From: Bacillota bacterium
GTDB taxonomy: Bacteria > Bacillota > Dethiobacteria > DTU022
Direction of reading: 5' to 3'
NCBI GenBank assembly: GCA_012797095.1
Contig: JAAZPS010000227.1
Location: 1 to 11,776, forward strand
Length of the DNA: 11,776 bases
Position numbers and translations under genes: made by a program. The notes under the pieces are model-generated. The model worked only from the letters and a program-made list of their open reading frames with translations, had not been told where the DNA came from and made no database searches. This document shows, piece by piece, positions 1-7,288 of the stretch (its first letter is position 1; each line of letters starts with the position of its first letter).

Positions 1-323
1 GGCAAATCTTGTTTCAACCGGGTTTCATACTCTGTTTCCACCCGTCCGTGAGACCTCCCCGGGTAAGAGCGCAGTCTTTCCTTCCATCTACCTGCCACAT
101 TTACACCATAGGCTTCCGGATAGTTTAGGGCTTCAGTTTGTAAGGCAACCTTACCCAGCCTACAATGCCTGATGTGATTCCTGTTCGTCAGGCCAGAAGT
201 TTGCCGCCGGCTTCCTTCAGATTCCACCTCGCAATGGACACCCTTGCCCTTGGCTATGTGCTTGGCACTACCAACCCGCACTCGGGACTTGCACCCGTTA
301 GACTGCACCCATGCCGGGCGCAC
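1..323 (-). mobile_element. Group II intron, 5' portion (partial, continues off left edge)
   Basis: Read on the minus strand, the segment begins at 323 with GTGCGCCCGGCATGGGTGCA, then AACGGGTGCAAGTCCCG. This is the typical GUGYG 5' boundary and early domain I of a bacterial group II intron. The stretch down to position 1 has no protein-coding signature but is rich in short GC helices, as expected for domains I-III before an intron-encoded reverse transcriptase. That ORF and domains V-VI would lie beyond the left edge and are not visible. The 5' exon ends TTTCAGG immediately after a terminator-like hairpin (331-356). Such insertion sites are known for group IIC introns, but the class cannot be fixed from this part. 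Recognition of the conserved 5' sequence is from memory, not an alignment. Confidence 0.8.
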
Positions 324-330
324 CCTGAAA

Positions 331-356
331 CAAACCCGCCTTGAAGGGCGGGTTTG
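331..356 (-). terminator. Intrinsic terminator hairpin at intron insertion site
   Basis: A perfect 10-bp inverted repeat (331-340 pairs with 347-356, CAAACCCGCC/GGCGGGTTTG) encloses a 6-nt loop. On the minus strand it is followed by TTTCAGG and then the intron 5' end at 323, so the intron has probably replaced or displaced the rest of the U-tract. It lies about 180 nt beyond the HD-GYP stop codon, so it is a plausible end for the five-gene minus-strand unit. On the plus strand it is followed by TGTTATCC and then a T-run, so plus-strand activity is also possible. Confidence 0.6.
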
Positions 357-407
357 TGTTATCCTTGCTTTTTTAGCTACTAGCCCCCGCATCTGCGCGG
401 TAAAACC

Positions 408-428
408 CCGGGAAACAATCATTCCCGG
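408..428 (-). terminator. Second terminator-like hairpin
   Basis: A 7-bp inverted repeat (CCGGGAA at 408-414, TTCCCGG at 422-428) has a 7-nt loop. On the minus strand it is followed by GGTTTTA. It sits between the HD-GYP stop (535) and the stronger hairpin at 331-356, so it may be the first of two tandem terminators. The short stem and four-base T-run keep this tentative. Confidence 0.35.
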
Positions 429-534
429 CTCCATTGCCTGATTCAAAAATTCCTCGATCCGGCCGATCTACAGTTGATCGTTCGACAAAGACCGGGATAT
501 TCCTTTCCGGGCCGGAGTCTGGCGTAGCCAAAAA

Positions 535-1857
535 TTAACTGAAAGCAGAACCCTCTTCCCGGCAATAGAGGTTTCTGGTGAAGTGGATCTCCTTTTCAAA
601 GTTCCTGTATTCCCTGGCCGCCTGCTGCTGTGCTTTTCTTCTGTAATGATTCATTTCTTCAAAATTATCCTTCACCAAAGCAATGATCGCAGCGTCCAGC
701 TTATGATCAAGGCCCATTCTCTCCACAACCCGGATTGCTCTGTCATCTTCCATTCCCCTGCGGTAGGGCCTGTCTTCAGTGATCGCGGTAAACACATCGG
801 CTATTGCCATGATCCTGGATCCTTCCTTCAGAGCCTTGCCCTTTACCCGGAAAGGATACCCGCTGCCGTCCAGACGTTCGTGATGCAGGGAACCATATTC
901 ATTGATCTTTTCCAGACCGCTCACTTTATCCAGAAGATAGTAACCGTGGTAGGCGTGCGCCTTCATGATATTGTACTCTGCCCTGGTCAGTTTGCCCGGT
1001 TTTTCAAGAATATGATTCCGAATGGCCAGCTTACCCAGATCATGCAAGTTTCCAGCAATGGCCATCTTCTGACAATCCATTTCCGGCCAGCTCATCTTGC
1101 GGGCTATGGTTTCGGCAACTGCACCCACACCGCTGCTGTGCACCGCGGTGAATCTGCTTCTGAAATCGATCACCTTGGCAAACACCCTGGTAACCTCGAA
1201 AAGCTCTTTCAGACCCAACCGCCTGTCAAATTTACTCCAGATTGTTTTCAATCTGCTGTCAAGATCCGGTGATACCAGATCCATCCAGAAGGCTTCCGTT
1301 TTGCTGATCGATTCGAAGGCTTCCACAAAGCGGGGATTAAACCTGCTGTTGGCCTGACCTTTGATCTTTTTGTAGATATCCTCAACCTGATTCAAAGCCC
1401 CGGCGCTTTTATCGATGGAGACAGCTACCCGATCTGCCAGGTAGAGGATATGGCTTTCCGGATGGACCGGCTCATCCCGGCAAGCGCTGCCCTCTCCATA
1501 TTCCCAGGGCCGGTGGTGATGCTTGATTATTTCACCGACTTTTTCGAAAATATTCAGATCCCGCAGCAAAACGTAACCGCCGATGGTGTGGATGTAGGGC
1601 TCCTCTTCCTCGAAATCGAGAAGCTCGATCCTTTCGCTAAGATCCAGAGCCCCGACATCATGCATCAGCCCGGCGGTGATCAGATCGGCCAGCCTTTCGC
1701 GAGGGTAATTCAGCGCTTCGGCTATTCTGTAGGAGATATAGGTCACCTGTTTATGGTGATTGTTCAGCACGGGAGAGATCAGATCGACAGCATCCGACAG
1801 GGCGGAGACCAATTCCGAAAAAGAGATCTTCAGATCATCCGGGTTCAATGACCACAC
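535..1857 (-). CDS. Tandem HD / HD-GYP domain protein, probable c-di-GMP phosphodiesterase
   Basis: A 440-residue soluble protein with two HD-type domains. The C-terminal one (about 215-385) carries the full HD-GYP set: H240, H272-D273 followed by LGK, H301, H304, H325-H326 in HHERLDGSGYP, and D354 in IADVFTA. HD-GYP domains of this type hydrolyse cyclic-di-GMP using a bound metal centre. The N-terminal domain (about 25-150) keeps HD-like residues (H34/H35, H66-D67, H113-H115, D142 in YLADRVA), but HHHRPWEYGEG replaces the GYP motif, so it is degenerate or has another role. No receiver, PAS or membrane segment is visible. The start is GTG at 1857, chosen because AAGGAGAG (1861-1868) is correctly spaced. 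The gene follows the M24 gene by 55 nt and is the last of the minus-strand unit, so it is probably co-transcribed with catabolic genes. That is an unusual setting for c-di-GMP turnover. Confidence 0.9.
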   Translation of the reverse strand: MWSLNPDDLKISFSELVSALSDAVDLISPVLNNHHKQVTYISYRIAEALNYPRERLADLITAGLMHDVGALDLSERIELLDFEEEEPYIHTIGGYVLLRDLNIFEKVGEIIKHHHRPWEYGEGSACRDEPVHPESHILYLADRVAVSIDKSAGALNQVEDIYKKIKGQANSRFNPRFVEAFESISKTEAFWMDLVSPDLDSRLKTIWSKFDRRLGLKELFEVTRVFAKVIDFRSRFTAVHSSGVGAVAETIARKMSWPEMDCQKMAIAGNLHDLGKLAIRNHILEKPGKLTRAEYNIMKAHAYHGYYLLDKVSGLEKINEYGSLHHERLDGSGYPFRVKGKALKEGSRIMAIADVFTAITEDRPYRRGMEDDRAIRVVERMGLDHKLDAAIIALVKDNFEEMNHYRRKAQQQAAREYRNFEKEIHFTRNLYCREEGSAFS

Positions 1858-1912
1858 CCGCTCTCCTTAATTCTCAACGAATAGACCGTGGAGCATCCGG
1901 CCGGAACAGCGC

Positions 1913-3067
1913 TTATCCCTCGATGAAGTGCACTTTCAGCTCGAGTTCGCCGAGTTTTTCTGCGCCGTCTTTCCCGATCAGCACGGGGTATTCCAGCATC
2001 ATCCCGCCCACCCCTGGCCGGTAAAGATGGGCTCCCAGGGCGATGGTCATCCCCTCCCTGAATTCACCTGGTGAAACAGGGGTGATATTCGGCTCCGTCC
2101 GGGCGCAAACCCCCAAACCATGCCCAAAGCTGGGTACGGCATATTCCATCAGATCGTAACTGCCATAAATCGACATCCCCGCGGCGGCGACCTCCGCAAT
2201 GCTCTCTCCCGGTCTGATCGCCCTGAAAACCGTATCAACCGCCCGCTCCCAGCATTCGATCAATTTTTTCTGATCATCATCCGGTTTGCCGATAAAAACA
2301 GGAATGCTGTTATCGCCCATGTACAGATCGATCATCGGGTGCACATCCAGAATGATGAATTCATTGTTGCAAATCTTTCTTTCAGTTGCCTGCCGGGTGA
2401 CATCGTAAGCGTAAGCCGTCCGCTCGCCGGAACCTACCTCGGTACCGCCCGTTCCGGACCAGGACCAGAAGCTGCCCTTGCGGCGTATCGCCGCTTCCAT
2501 GATCCCGGCCAGATAATTCTCGGTGACCCCCACCTGGACAGCCTCGTAGCCGCAGCGCCAGCCGTAATCGCCGGCCAGGGCTGCCGCCCGCATCCGCTCG
2601 ATCTCGGCCTCATCCTTGATCAACATCACCTCGTCCAGACAGGCGACCCCATTTTTGATCGTTGCCCGGGGAAATGTTTCACGCATCTGCAGATACTCCG
2701 CTGCCGTCAGCATCCCCGGTGCCAGCAGGGCGTTATTGCCCGGGTGAACCAGATCCATTCCGATATTTCCCCCGGAGATGCCCAGTTCATCAAGTACATT
2801 TTTCAATGTATCGAACATATCAGCAAGAAAATAAAGATCCATCTTTATCGCAGGACCCTCCACCTTGACCCTTTCGGCATCGCCCATCCAGTAGATCAAG
2901 CGGCACTCTCCCCTGGAGGTGACCACGACAGCCCCCCGCCAGGGCATAAAGGTGCCCCCAAGATAATGCAGCGCTGCCATCCGCGTACCAATATAGGCAT
3001 CTAGGCCTGCCTCGTCCACCTTCCGGGCAACTGCCAGACGTCTTTTTTCAAAATCGATCGGTAACAT
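1913..3067 (-). CDS. M24 / creatinase-fold hydrolase (Xaa-Pro peptidase-like, possibly non-peptidase)
   Basis: A 384-residue protein with a creatinase N-terminal domain (about 1-130) and a pita-bread M24 domain (about 150-375). Of the five metal ligands expected in M24 peptidases, D241, D252, H316 (in FGHGLG) and E359 are visible. The position of the fourth ligand, normally Glu in an EPG-type motif, aligns by eye with G345 in IALGAHLY. The family includes aminopeptidases but also C-N hydrolases such as creatinase and ectoine hydrolase. A missing ligand inside a catabolic operon favours such a non-peptidase role (inference). The start at 3067 is preferred because GGAAGGTGG (3077-3085) lies 9 nt upstream and MLPIDFEKRR is a normal family N-terminus. 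The frame is open to 3211, but that extension would overlap the aminotransferase gene and lacks a good ribosome site. ATG 3088 is the other option. It lies 97 nt behind the aminotransferase gene. Confidence 0.85.
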   Translation of the reverse strand: MLPIDFEKRRLAVARKVDEAGLDAYIGTRMAALHYLGGTFMPWRGAVVVTSRGECRLIYWMGDAERVKVEGPAIKMDLYFLADMFDTLKNVLDELGISGGNIGMDLVHPGNNALLAPGMLTAAEYLQMRETFPRATIKNGVACLDEVMLIKDEAEIERMRAAALAGDYGWRCGYEAVQVGVTENYLAGIMEAAIRRKGSFWSWSGTGGTEVGSGERTAYAYDVTRQATERKICNNEFIILDVHPMIDLYMGDNSIPVFIGKPDDDQKKLIECWERAVDTVFRAIRPGESIAEVAAAGMSIYGSYDLMEYAVPSFGHGLGVCARTEPNITPVSPGEFREGMTIALGAHLYRPGVGGMMLEYPVLIGKDGAEKLGELELKVHFIEG

Positions 3068-3164
3068 TGGCCAGTCCCACCTTCCCATGATCGATGCTGC
3101 CGCTGGGAAAACTTCTCTGTACTGGTCAGCATACACCAGCCTGCTCTTTTCGGCAACCTTCGCT

Positions 3165-4607
3165 CTATTCGTAGCCGGCGAATACGCGATCGAACCGCTC
3201 CAGCGCCTCATCTGCTATCCCGATCGTATCCAGGCTGATAAAGGTTTTATTGCCGCCGGCGATGATCAATCCCTCCGCAGCCAGGGCCATGGCGAATTCT
3301 TTCATATTCTGATCGGCACTGGCGAGAAGGTCGAACATATTCTCCATGATCTGATCATCGTCGATATGGCTGGTCAGGTGCTGCATACCGCAGAGATCGA
3401 TATGCAAAATGGAGTGCTGGTTGTAGATCGCTGCCGGAATCGCATATCTGTCTGCCAGGGCCGCTATTTCCCGGGTAATGTTATCCGCCGCAGTTTTCAA
3501 CTTTGCATGGGCCCCGGTACGCTCCAGCTCACAGATGGTGGTGTAGCCGGCCACGCAGCTGATCGGGTTGGCCGTCAGGGTACCGCCAACCATCACATTG
3601 TTGCCGACGGTAGCAATGCCCGAGGAGAGCAGCCCCATGATCTCGCTTCTTCCGCCAATGGCCCCGGCTCCGGGGAAACCGCCGGCAATGCTTTTGCCGA
3701 ACATGGTCAGATCCGGTCTGACGCCGTAAAATTCCTGGGCACCGCCGAAGCCGAGGCGGAAACCGGTGACCACCTCATCATAGATCAGGAGGGCGCCGTA
3801 GCGGTCGCAAAGCTCCCGGGCCCGCTGATGAAATTCTTTTTTGATCGGTAGAGCACCGCTGTCCTGACCGATCGGTTCCATCAGGAAGGCTGCCATACCG
3901 CCCTGCTGCTCATTTTCGGCGAAGCGCTGCTCCAGCTCCCCCAGATCATTGGGGTATACCGAGCTTATCTGGGCCAGGCATTCATCGGGAACGCCGGCGG
4001 CAAACATATTCCGCGTATTCACGGAACGCATATCATAGAGCAGCTGGTCGCTCCAGCCGTGGTAGCAGCCGTTTATCTTGAGGATCTTGCTTTTTCCGGT
4101 GAAGGCGCGGGCCAGGCGGATGGCGATCATGGCTGCCTCTGTCCCGCTGGCCAGCATTCTGAAAAGATCGACCGAGGGATAATATTGCTTGACCTTCTTC
4201 GCCAGATCCACCTCGAATTCGCCAAAGAGACCGGTCAGATTACCGGTGCTGTTCAGGGTCTTGATCACCGCATCCCGGACCGGCCTGTAATTGTTGCCGA
4301 GAATGGTCGGGCCGCCCGCCTGCAAAAAATCGATATAGCGATTGCCGTCAATATCGTAAAGATAGGCACCCTCGGCCCTGACGCAGTTCAGCCCAAAAGG
4401 ATGATTGTTGGCCAGATTATGTTGAATCCCGCCGGGGATATGTTCCCTGGCAGCCTCGATGGAGGCCCGGGAGCCGGCGCACCTGCTCTCAAAGTACTCC
4501 AGGTAACGGTTCCTTGCTTCCTCGCTTAACGTTTTAGGCCGCAGCAGCAGCTCCTTGCTCTTCTCATGGATCCCCTCGAAATCGAAACCGTCAAAATAAG
4601 AACCCAT
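3165..4607 (-). CDS. Class III PLP-dependent aminotransferase (glutamate-1-semialdehyde aminomutase-like)
   Basis: A 480-residue fold-type I, class III aminotransferase. Visible landmarks are the PLP phosphate-binding SGTEAA (154-159), the ring-stacking CYHGW (181-185), DEVVTGFR (277-284) with the pyridine-nitrogen Asp277, and the Schiff-base Lys305 in MFGKSIAGGFP. HGW and the FGK context resemble the glutamate-1-semialdehyde aminomutase branch. However, the protein is longer than typical HemL (about 430) with an extended N-terminus, and no other tetrapyrrole gene is nearby. A catabolic transaminase or aminomutase acting on a small amino compound or amino-polyol is more likely than heme synthesis. 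The start at 4607 follows AAGGGGGAGA with good spacing, and the gene begins 26 nt after the kinase stop, indicating co-transcription. The substrate cannot be read from the sequence. Confidence 0.88.
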   Translation of the reverse strand: MGSYFDGFDFEGIHEKSKELLLRPKTLSEEARNRYLEYFESRCAGSRASIEAAREHIPGGIQHNLANNHPFGLNCVRAEGAYLYDIDGNRYIDFLQAGGPTILGNNYRPVRDAVIKTLNSTGNLTGLFGEFEVDLAKKVKQYYPSVDLFRMLASGTEAAMIAIRLARAFTGKSKILKINGCYHGWSDQLLYDMRSVNTRNMFAAGVPDECLAQISSVYPNDLGELEQRFAENEQQGGMAAFLMEPIGQDSGALPIKKEFHQRARELCDRYGALLIYDEVVTGFRLGFGGAQEFYGVRPDLTMFGKSIAGGFPGAGAIGGRSEIMGLLSSGIATVGNNVMVGGTLTANPISCVAGYTTICELERTGAHAKLKTAADNITREIAALADRYAIPAAIYNQHSILHIDLCGMQHLTSHIDDDQIMENMFDLLASADQNMKEFAMALAAEGLIIAGGNKTFISLDTIGIADEALERFDRVFAGYE

Positions 4608-4633
4608 CTTTCTCTCCCCCTTGTTTTTGCTGA

Positions 4634-6124
4634 TTATTGACCATTTAAACTGGTGTAAAGATCTTTCAGCGATTCGTAGGATCGTTTGAAGGCCTCGAAA
4701 AGGCGATCATAGCGCACGCTCGACTGCTTGCGGGGATTGAATATTTTTTCCTCCTTGATATAGCCGTCCAGCACCTGGAAATCTTTCACCTTGCCCAATC
4801 CGATATCGACGCAGGTGGCAAGACCGATATTCCCGGCAAAGCGGGCGTGGGCCAGCCTGATAATAGTTTCATCCATCACATCGGCAATGATCTGCAAATG
4901 GCTGTCGCTCTGAGCGGCACCGCCGATTGCCCGGATGAAATTCACGTTCCACCGGCCCTCCTTTTGCAATTTCTCCTTGATCCAGCGATAGTTGAAGGCG
5001 ATCCCCTCCATCACTGCCCGGGCGATATGCGCCCGGGTCACCGTGAAATCCAGGTTCAGCAGCGTACCCCGGATATGGGGATCATCAACAGGTGCCTCTT
5101 CCCCAAAAAGATAGGGCAGGAACAGCAGATCCCTGGGATCATCCGCCACGCTGAGCACATCCCCGGCGATCAAGGTATATCTCTCTTCTTTTTCCGCTTC
5201 ATCCCTGTAGAACTCTCTGATCAGATAATCGATGCTCGTTCCGACAGAGTTTGTACAGAAATATTCATACCCTATTCCGGGGATAGCGGAGGGGAGTTGG
5301 GTAAAGCTCGGGGCATTGTCATCGATAGGCGTTGTCAGGGCCAGCCAACCACTGGAACCCATATAGATATGCGCATCACCCGGGCGAATACAACCTGTCC
5401 CCAGATGGGCATTGGCGTTGTCGGAACAACCGGCAAATACAGGCGTGTCCGGTGCAAAACCGACCGCCCTGGCAAAAGCAGTATCGGTATAGCCGACAAG
5501 ATCAAAGGAGTTGAGAATACGATCGGATAGCAGCGCCGGATCGATATCGACCGTCTCCAGGAAAAACTGATTCCATTCCCTGGAGATGGGGAAGATAAAA
5601 CCGGTGGCAAAGGCGGCGGTCAGATCGAAAGCGGTTTTCCCGGTCAGCTGGAGGTAGAAAAATCCAGAAACATCCACCAGGTACTTTGCCTGCGTGACCA
5701 CCTCCGGCCTTTTCTCCATGAACCAGGCAACCTTAGCTGCGACGCGTTTGCCGGTCGCCCACCCAGCGAGACCGACGCGTTCATTCAATCGTCCAGCCTG
5801 CTCGTGCGCGCGGCTGTCCAGCCAGGTTACACAATCGCACAGCGCATTTCCATCGGCATCGGCAAAGATCAGGGTGCTCGACGTCTGCGAGATAACCACC
5901 CCCTCGATATCCCTGCCGGTAAGGCGCATCTCCCGCAACAACCGCCCGGTCACCTTGCGAAAACTCGAAAGATAGTCTTCCACCTTCTGCTCGGCAAAAC
6001 CGGGCGCCGGCGTGAAGAGAGGATAGGGTTCACTGGCGACAGCCACAGGCTCGTGTTCAGCATCGAGCACCGCTCCCTTGACACTGCCGGTTCCAAAATC
6101 ATAGGTAATGGAATATCTCCCCAT
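4634..6124 (-). CDS. FGGY-family carbohydrate kinase (xylulokinase-like)
   Basis: A 496-residue cytoplasmic ATP-dependent sugar kinase of the FGGY/ribulokinase-xylulokinase superfamily. The N-terminal phosphate loop is DFGTGSVK (9-16). TWLDSRA lies at 100-106, catalytic Asp235 in GCSDNANAHLGTG, the nucleotide loop MGSSGW at 255-260, and the C-terminal adenosine-site GGAAQSDSHLQIIADV at 401-416. Length is normal for the family. The start at 6124 (MGRYSITYDFG) is chosen because AAAGGAGA lies 7 nt upstream and the family N-terminus begins there. The open frame extends 22 codons further, into the aldolase gene, without a better start. It lies 23 nt behind the aldolase and 26 nt before the aminotransferase. 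With the aldolase it suggests phosphorylation of a ketose or polyol before aldol cleavage. The substrate is unassigned, since FGGY specificity is not predictable by eye. Confidence 0.92.
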   Translation of the reverse strand: MGRYSITYDFGTGSVKGAVLDAEHEPVAVASEPYPLFTPAPGFAEQKVEDYLSSFRKVTGRLLREMRLTGRDIEGVVISQTSSTLIFADADGNALCDCVTWLDSRAHEQAGRLNERVGLAGWATGKRVAAKVAWFMEKRPEVVTQAKYLVDVSGFFYLQLTGKTAFDLTAAFATGFIFPISREWNQFFLETVDIDPALLSDRILNSFDLVGYTDTAFARAVGFAPDTPVFAGCSDNANAHLGTGCIRPGDAHIYMGSSGWLALTTPIDDNAPSFTQLPSAIPGIGYEYFCTNSVGTSIDYLIREFYRDEAEKEERYTLIAGDVLSVADDPRDLLFLPYLFGEEAPVDDPHIRGTLLNLDFTVTRAHIARAVMEGIAFNYRWIKEKLQKEGRWNVNFIRAIGGAAQSDSHLQIIADVMDETIIRLAHARFAGNIGLATCVDIGLGKVKDFQVLDGYIKEEKIFNPRKQSSVRYDRLFEAFKRSYESLKDLYTSLNGQ

Positions 6125-6147
6125 ACGTTTTCTCCTTTCCGGTTCTG

Positions 6148-6972
6148 TTACAACGGTCTGGTCAGCGGCAGCATATAGTTTTTCAGACACTCAGAGATGG
6201 CATCGCAGATAAAGATCTCGGGCAGCATACTTTCGGGAGATGCTGCCCGCCTGGCAACCTTGATCAGATCGGTCATTATGTTCAGTTTGCTGACACCATA
6301 CTGGGCGCTCTTTTTGAGCAGTTCGATCCCTGTACCCGAACCTCCATGCAACACCAGCGGTATATCCACCAGCAGATAGATCCGTTTGAGCCTCTCAAAA
6401 TCAAGGCGCGGTTCTCCACGGTAGGCACCGTGAATCGTACCCACAGAGACAGCCAGCGAATCAACACCGGTTAACCGCACAAATTCGGCCGCCTCCTCCG
6501 GTACAGTCAGGTTGCCCTGAACCGCATCATTTCCCATTATTTCACAGGAGCTGCCACCCACATGTCCCAATTCTGCCTCCACGGTAACGCCGCAAGCATG
6601 AGCCACTTTCACGATCTCCTGGGTCGCCTCCACATTCTCGGCAAACGGAAGCTCCGAAGAATCAAGCATTATCGATGAAAAGCCGGCGTGGATAGCCCGG
6701 TAAACTGTTTTGACGCTGTGGGCGTGATCGAGATGCAGCGCAATGGGAACATGGGTCTTGCCCGCCGCACAGCGGACATAGTCGCAGATCCGCTCCTGAC
6801 CGGCAATCGGTTCCGGGGCCCCCTCCCACAGCATCAGTATCAGGGGCATATTCAGCTCCGTGGCCGCGTCAATAAATGTGCTGGCACTGTTCAGGCTCCA
6901 GCAACTTGCACCGATGACCAGATAATGTTCCCGGCGTGCTTTCTCAAGCATCTCTCCGGTGTTTACATACAT
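6148..6972 (-). CDS. Class II ketose-bisphosphate aldolase family protein (GatY/KbaY/FBA-like)
   Basis: A 274-residue TIM-barrel, zinc-dependent aldolase of the fructose/tagatose-bisphosphate aldolase family, which cleaves phosphorylated ketoses to dihydroxyacetone phosphate and an aldehyde. Catalytic Asp82 and zinc ligand His83 lie in LHLDHAH. Further landmarks are Glu134 in EAELGHVGG, His181 in TIHGAYRGEP, His209 with the phosphate-binding GGSGTG, and the NIMTD loop (231-235). The usual N-terminal GAFNV is GASCW here (21-25), so the substrate pocket may differ from FBA and GatY. The start at 6972 is chosen for a strong AAGGAGG 9 nt upstream and an ordinary family N-terminus. An in-frame ATG at 7017 would add 15 residues with no ribosome site. 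It is the first gene of the five-gene unit, behind a promoter and operator array. Confidence 0.9.
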   Translation of the reverse strand: MYVNTGEMLEKARREHYLVIGASCWSLNSASTFIDAATELNMPLILMLWEGAPEPIAGQERICDYVRCAAGKTHVPIALHLDHAHSVKTVYRAIHAGFSSIMLDSSELPFAENVEATQEIVKVAHACGVTVEAELGHVGGSSCEIMGNDAVQGNLTVPEEAAEFVRLTGVDSLAVSVGTIHGAYRGEPRLDFERLKRIYLLVDIPLVLHGGSGTGIELLKKSAQYGVSKLNIMTDLIKVARRAASPESMLPEIFICDAISECLKNYMLPLTRPL

Positions 6973-7002
6973 ATCAGTTTTCCTCCTTAGCTCAAACGTC
7001 TC

Positions 7003-7017
7003 TTGGAGCGCTCCCAA
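7003..7017 (-). promoter_or_regulatory. cre-like palindrome in the operon leader
   Basis: TTGGGAGCGCTCCAA (minus strand) contains the 10-bp palindrome GGAGCGCTCC. It matches the CcpA cre consensus WTGNAANCGNWNNCW at all but two positions. It lies about 20-30 nt after the predicted transcription start of the aldolase operon, a position where CcpA can act as a roadblock. It could also simply be a leader palindrome. The call rests on consensus matching only. Confidence 0.3.
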
Positions 7018-7042
7018 TGTCGATCGGGATCCCCCTTCCCAT

Positions 7043-7072
7043 ATAGTACCAATGCTTCTTTTGTCCGGTCAA
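7043..7072 (-). promoter_or_regulatory. Sigma-A-type promoter of the aldolase-kinase-aminotransferase operon
   Basis: On the minus strand, TTGACC (7067-7072) is separated by 18 bp from TACTAT (7043-7048). Predicted transcription starts near 7036, giving a leader of about 65 nt before the aldolase ATG at 6972. The -35 box is directly adjacent to the inverted repeat at 7078-7098, so a repressor bound there would compete with RNA polymerase. Confidence 0.65.
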
Positions 7073-7077
7073 ATCGC

Positions 7078-7147
7078 AATGAGCGAAACTCGCTCATTTC
7101 TGCCAAGTTTCTGACCATTTTTCGCTCACGCAGTATAATTTCGCTCA
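7078..7147 (-). promoter_or_regulatory. Operator array: TGAGCGA half-sites, probable DeoR-family binding region
   Basis: A perfect inverted repeat with 9-bp arms (AATGAGCGA at 7078-7086, TCGCTCATT at 7090-7098; 3-bp spacer) is followed by two further TCGCTCA copies at 7122-7128 and 7141-7147. The three like-oriented copies start 32 and 19 bp apart, about three and two helical turns. On the minus strand the downstream bases give TGAGCGAAA, like the CGAAA-rich operators described for DeoR-family regulators. The array lies just upstream of the operon promoter and beside the deoR-type gene, so binding by that regulator is the simplest inference. Confidence 0.65.
7111..7139 (+). promoter_or_regulatory. 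Possible plus-strand promoter inside the operator array
   Basis: CTGACC (7111-7116) is separated by 17 bp from a perfect TATAAT (7134-7139) on the plus strand. Any transcript would start near 7146 and run antisense to the 3' end of the regulator gene. No convincing plus-strand gene follows, so this may be a chance match in AT-rich operator DNA. Confidence 0.3.
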
Positions 7148-7288
7148 GATCTCGTTTTCGTTACGATAAGGATTGTTGGTAAGCGGAATCCGGGAGCAGT
7201 ATGACAGAAAACCCGTGGACAGTAACAAGGCTTTGGCGGCAATCCGATGATCTGCCCGGGCAGGCGGTTTGGGGAACAGCGGTGACCG

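Noticed and set aside
244..441. 65-residue plus-strand ORF
   Set aside because: It lies antisense to the intron 5' domain and the terminator hairpin and has no ribosome site; such ORFs arise from conserved intron RNA structure.
583..1272. Long plus-strand ORFs antisense to the HD-GYP gene, with similar shadows at 2120-3004, 3087-3851, 4847-5530 and 7610-8230
   Set aside because: Each is the reverse-strand shadow of a gene with clear family motifs, and none has a recognisable domain.
3068..3211. N-terminal extension of the M24 gene to ATG 3211
   Set aside because: It would overlap the aminotransferase gene, lacks a ribosome site, and the family N-terminus begins at the later ATG with GGAAGGTGG upstream.
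7252..7263. 12-bp palindrome CTGCCCGGGCAG after the regulator stop as a terminator
   Set aside because: It has no loop and no following T-run, so it cannot form an ordinary intrinsic terminator.
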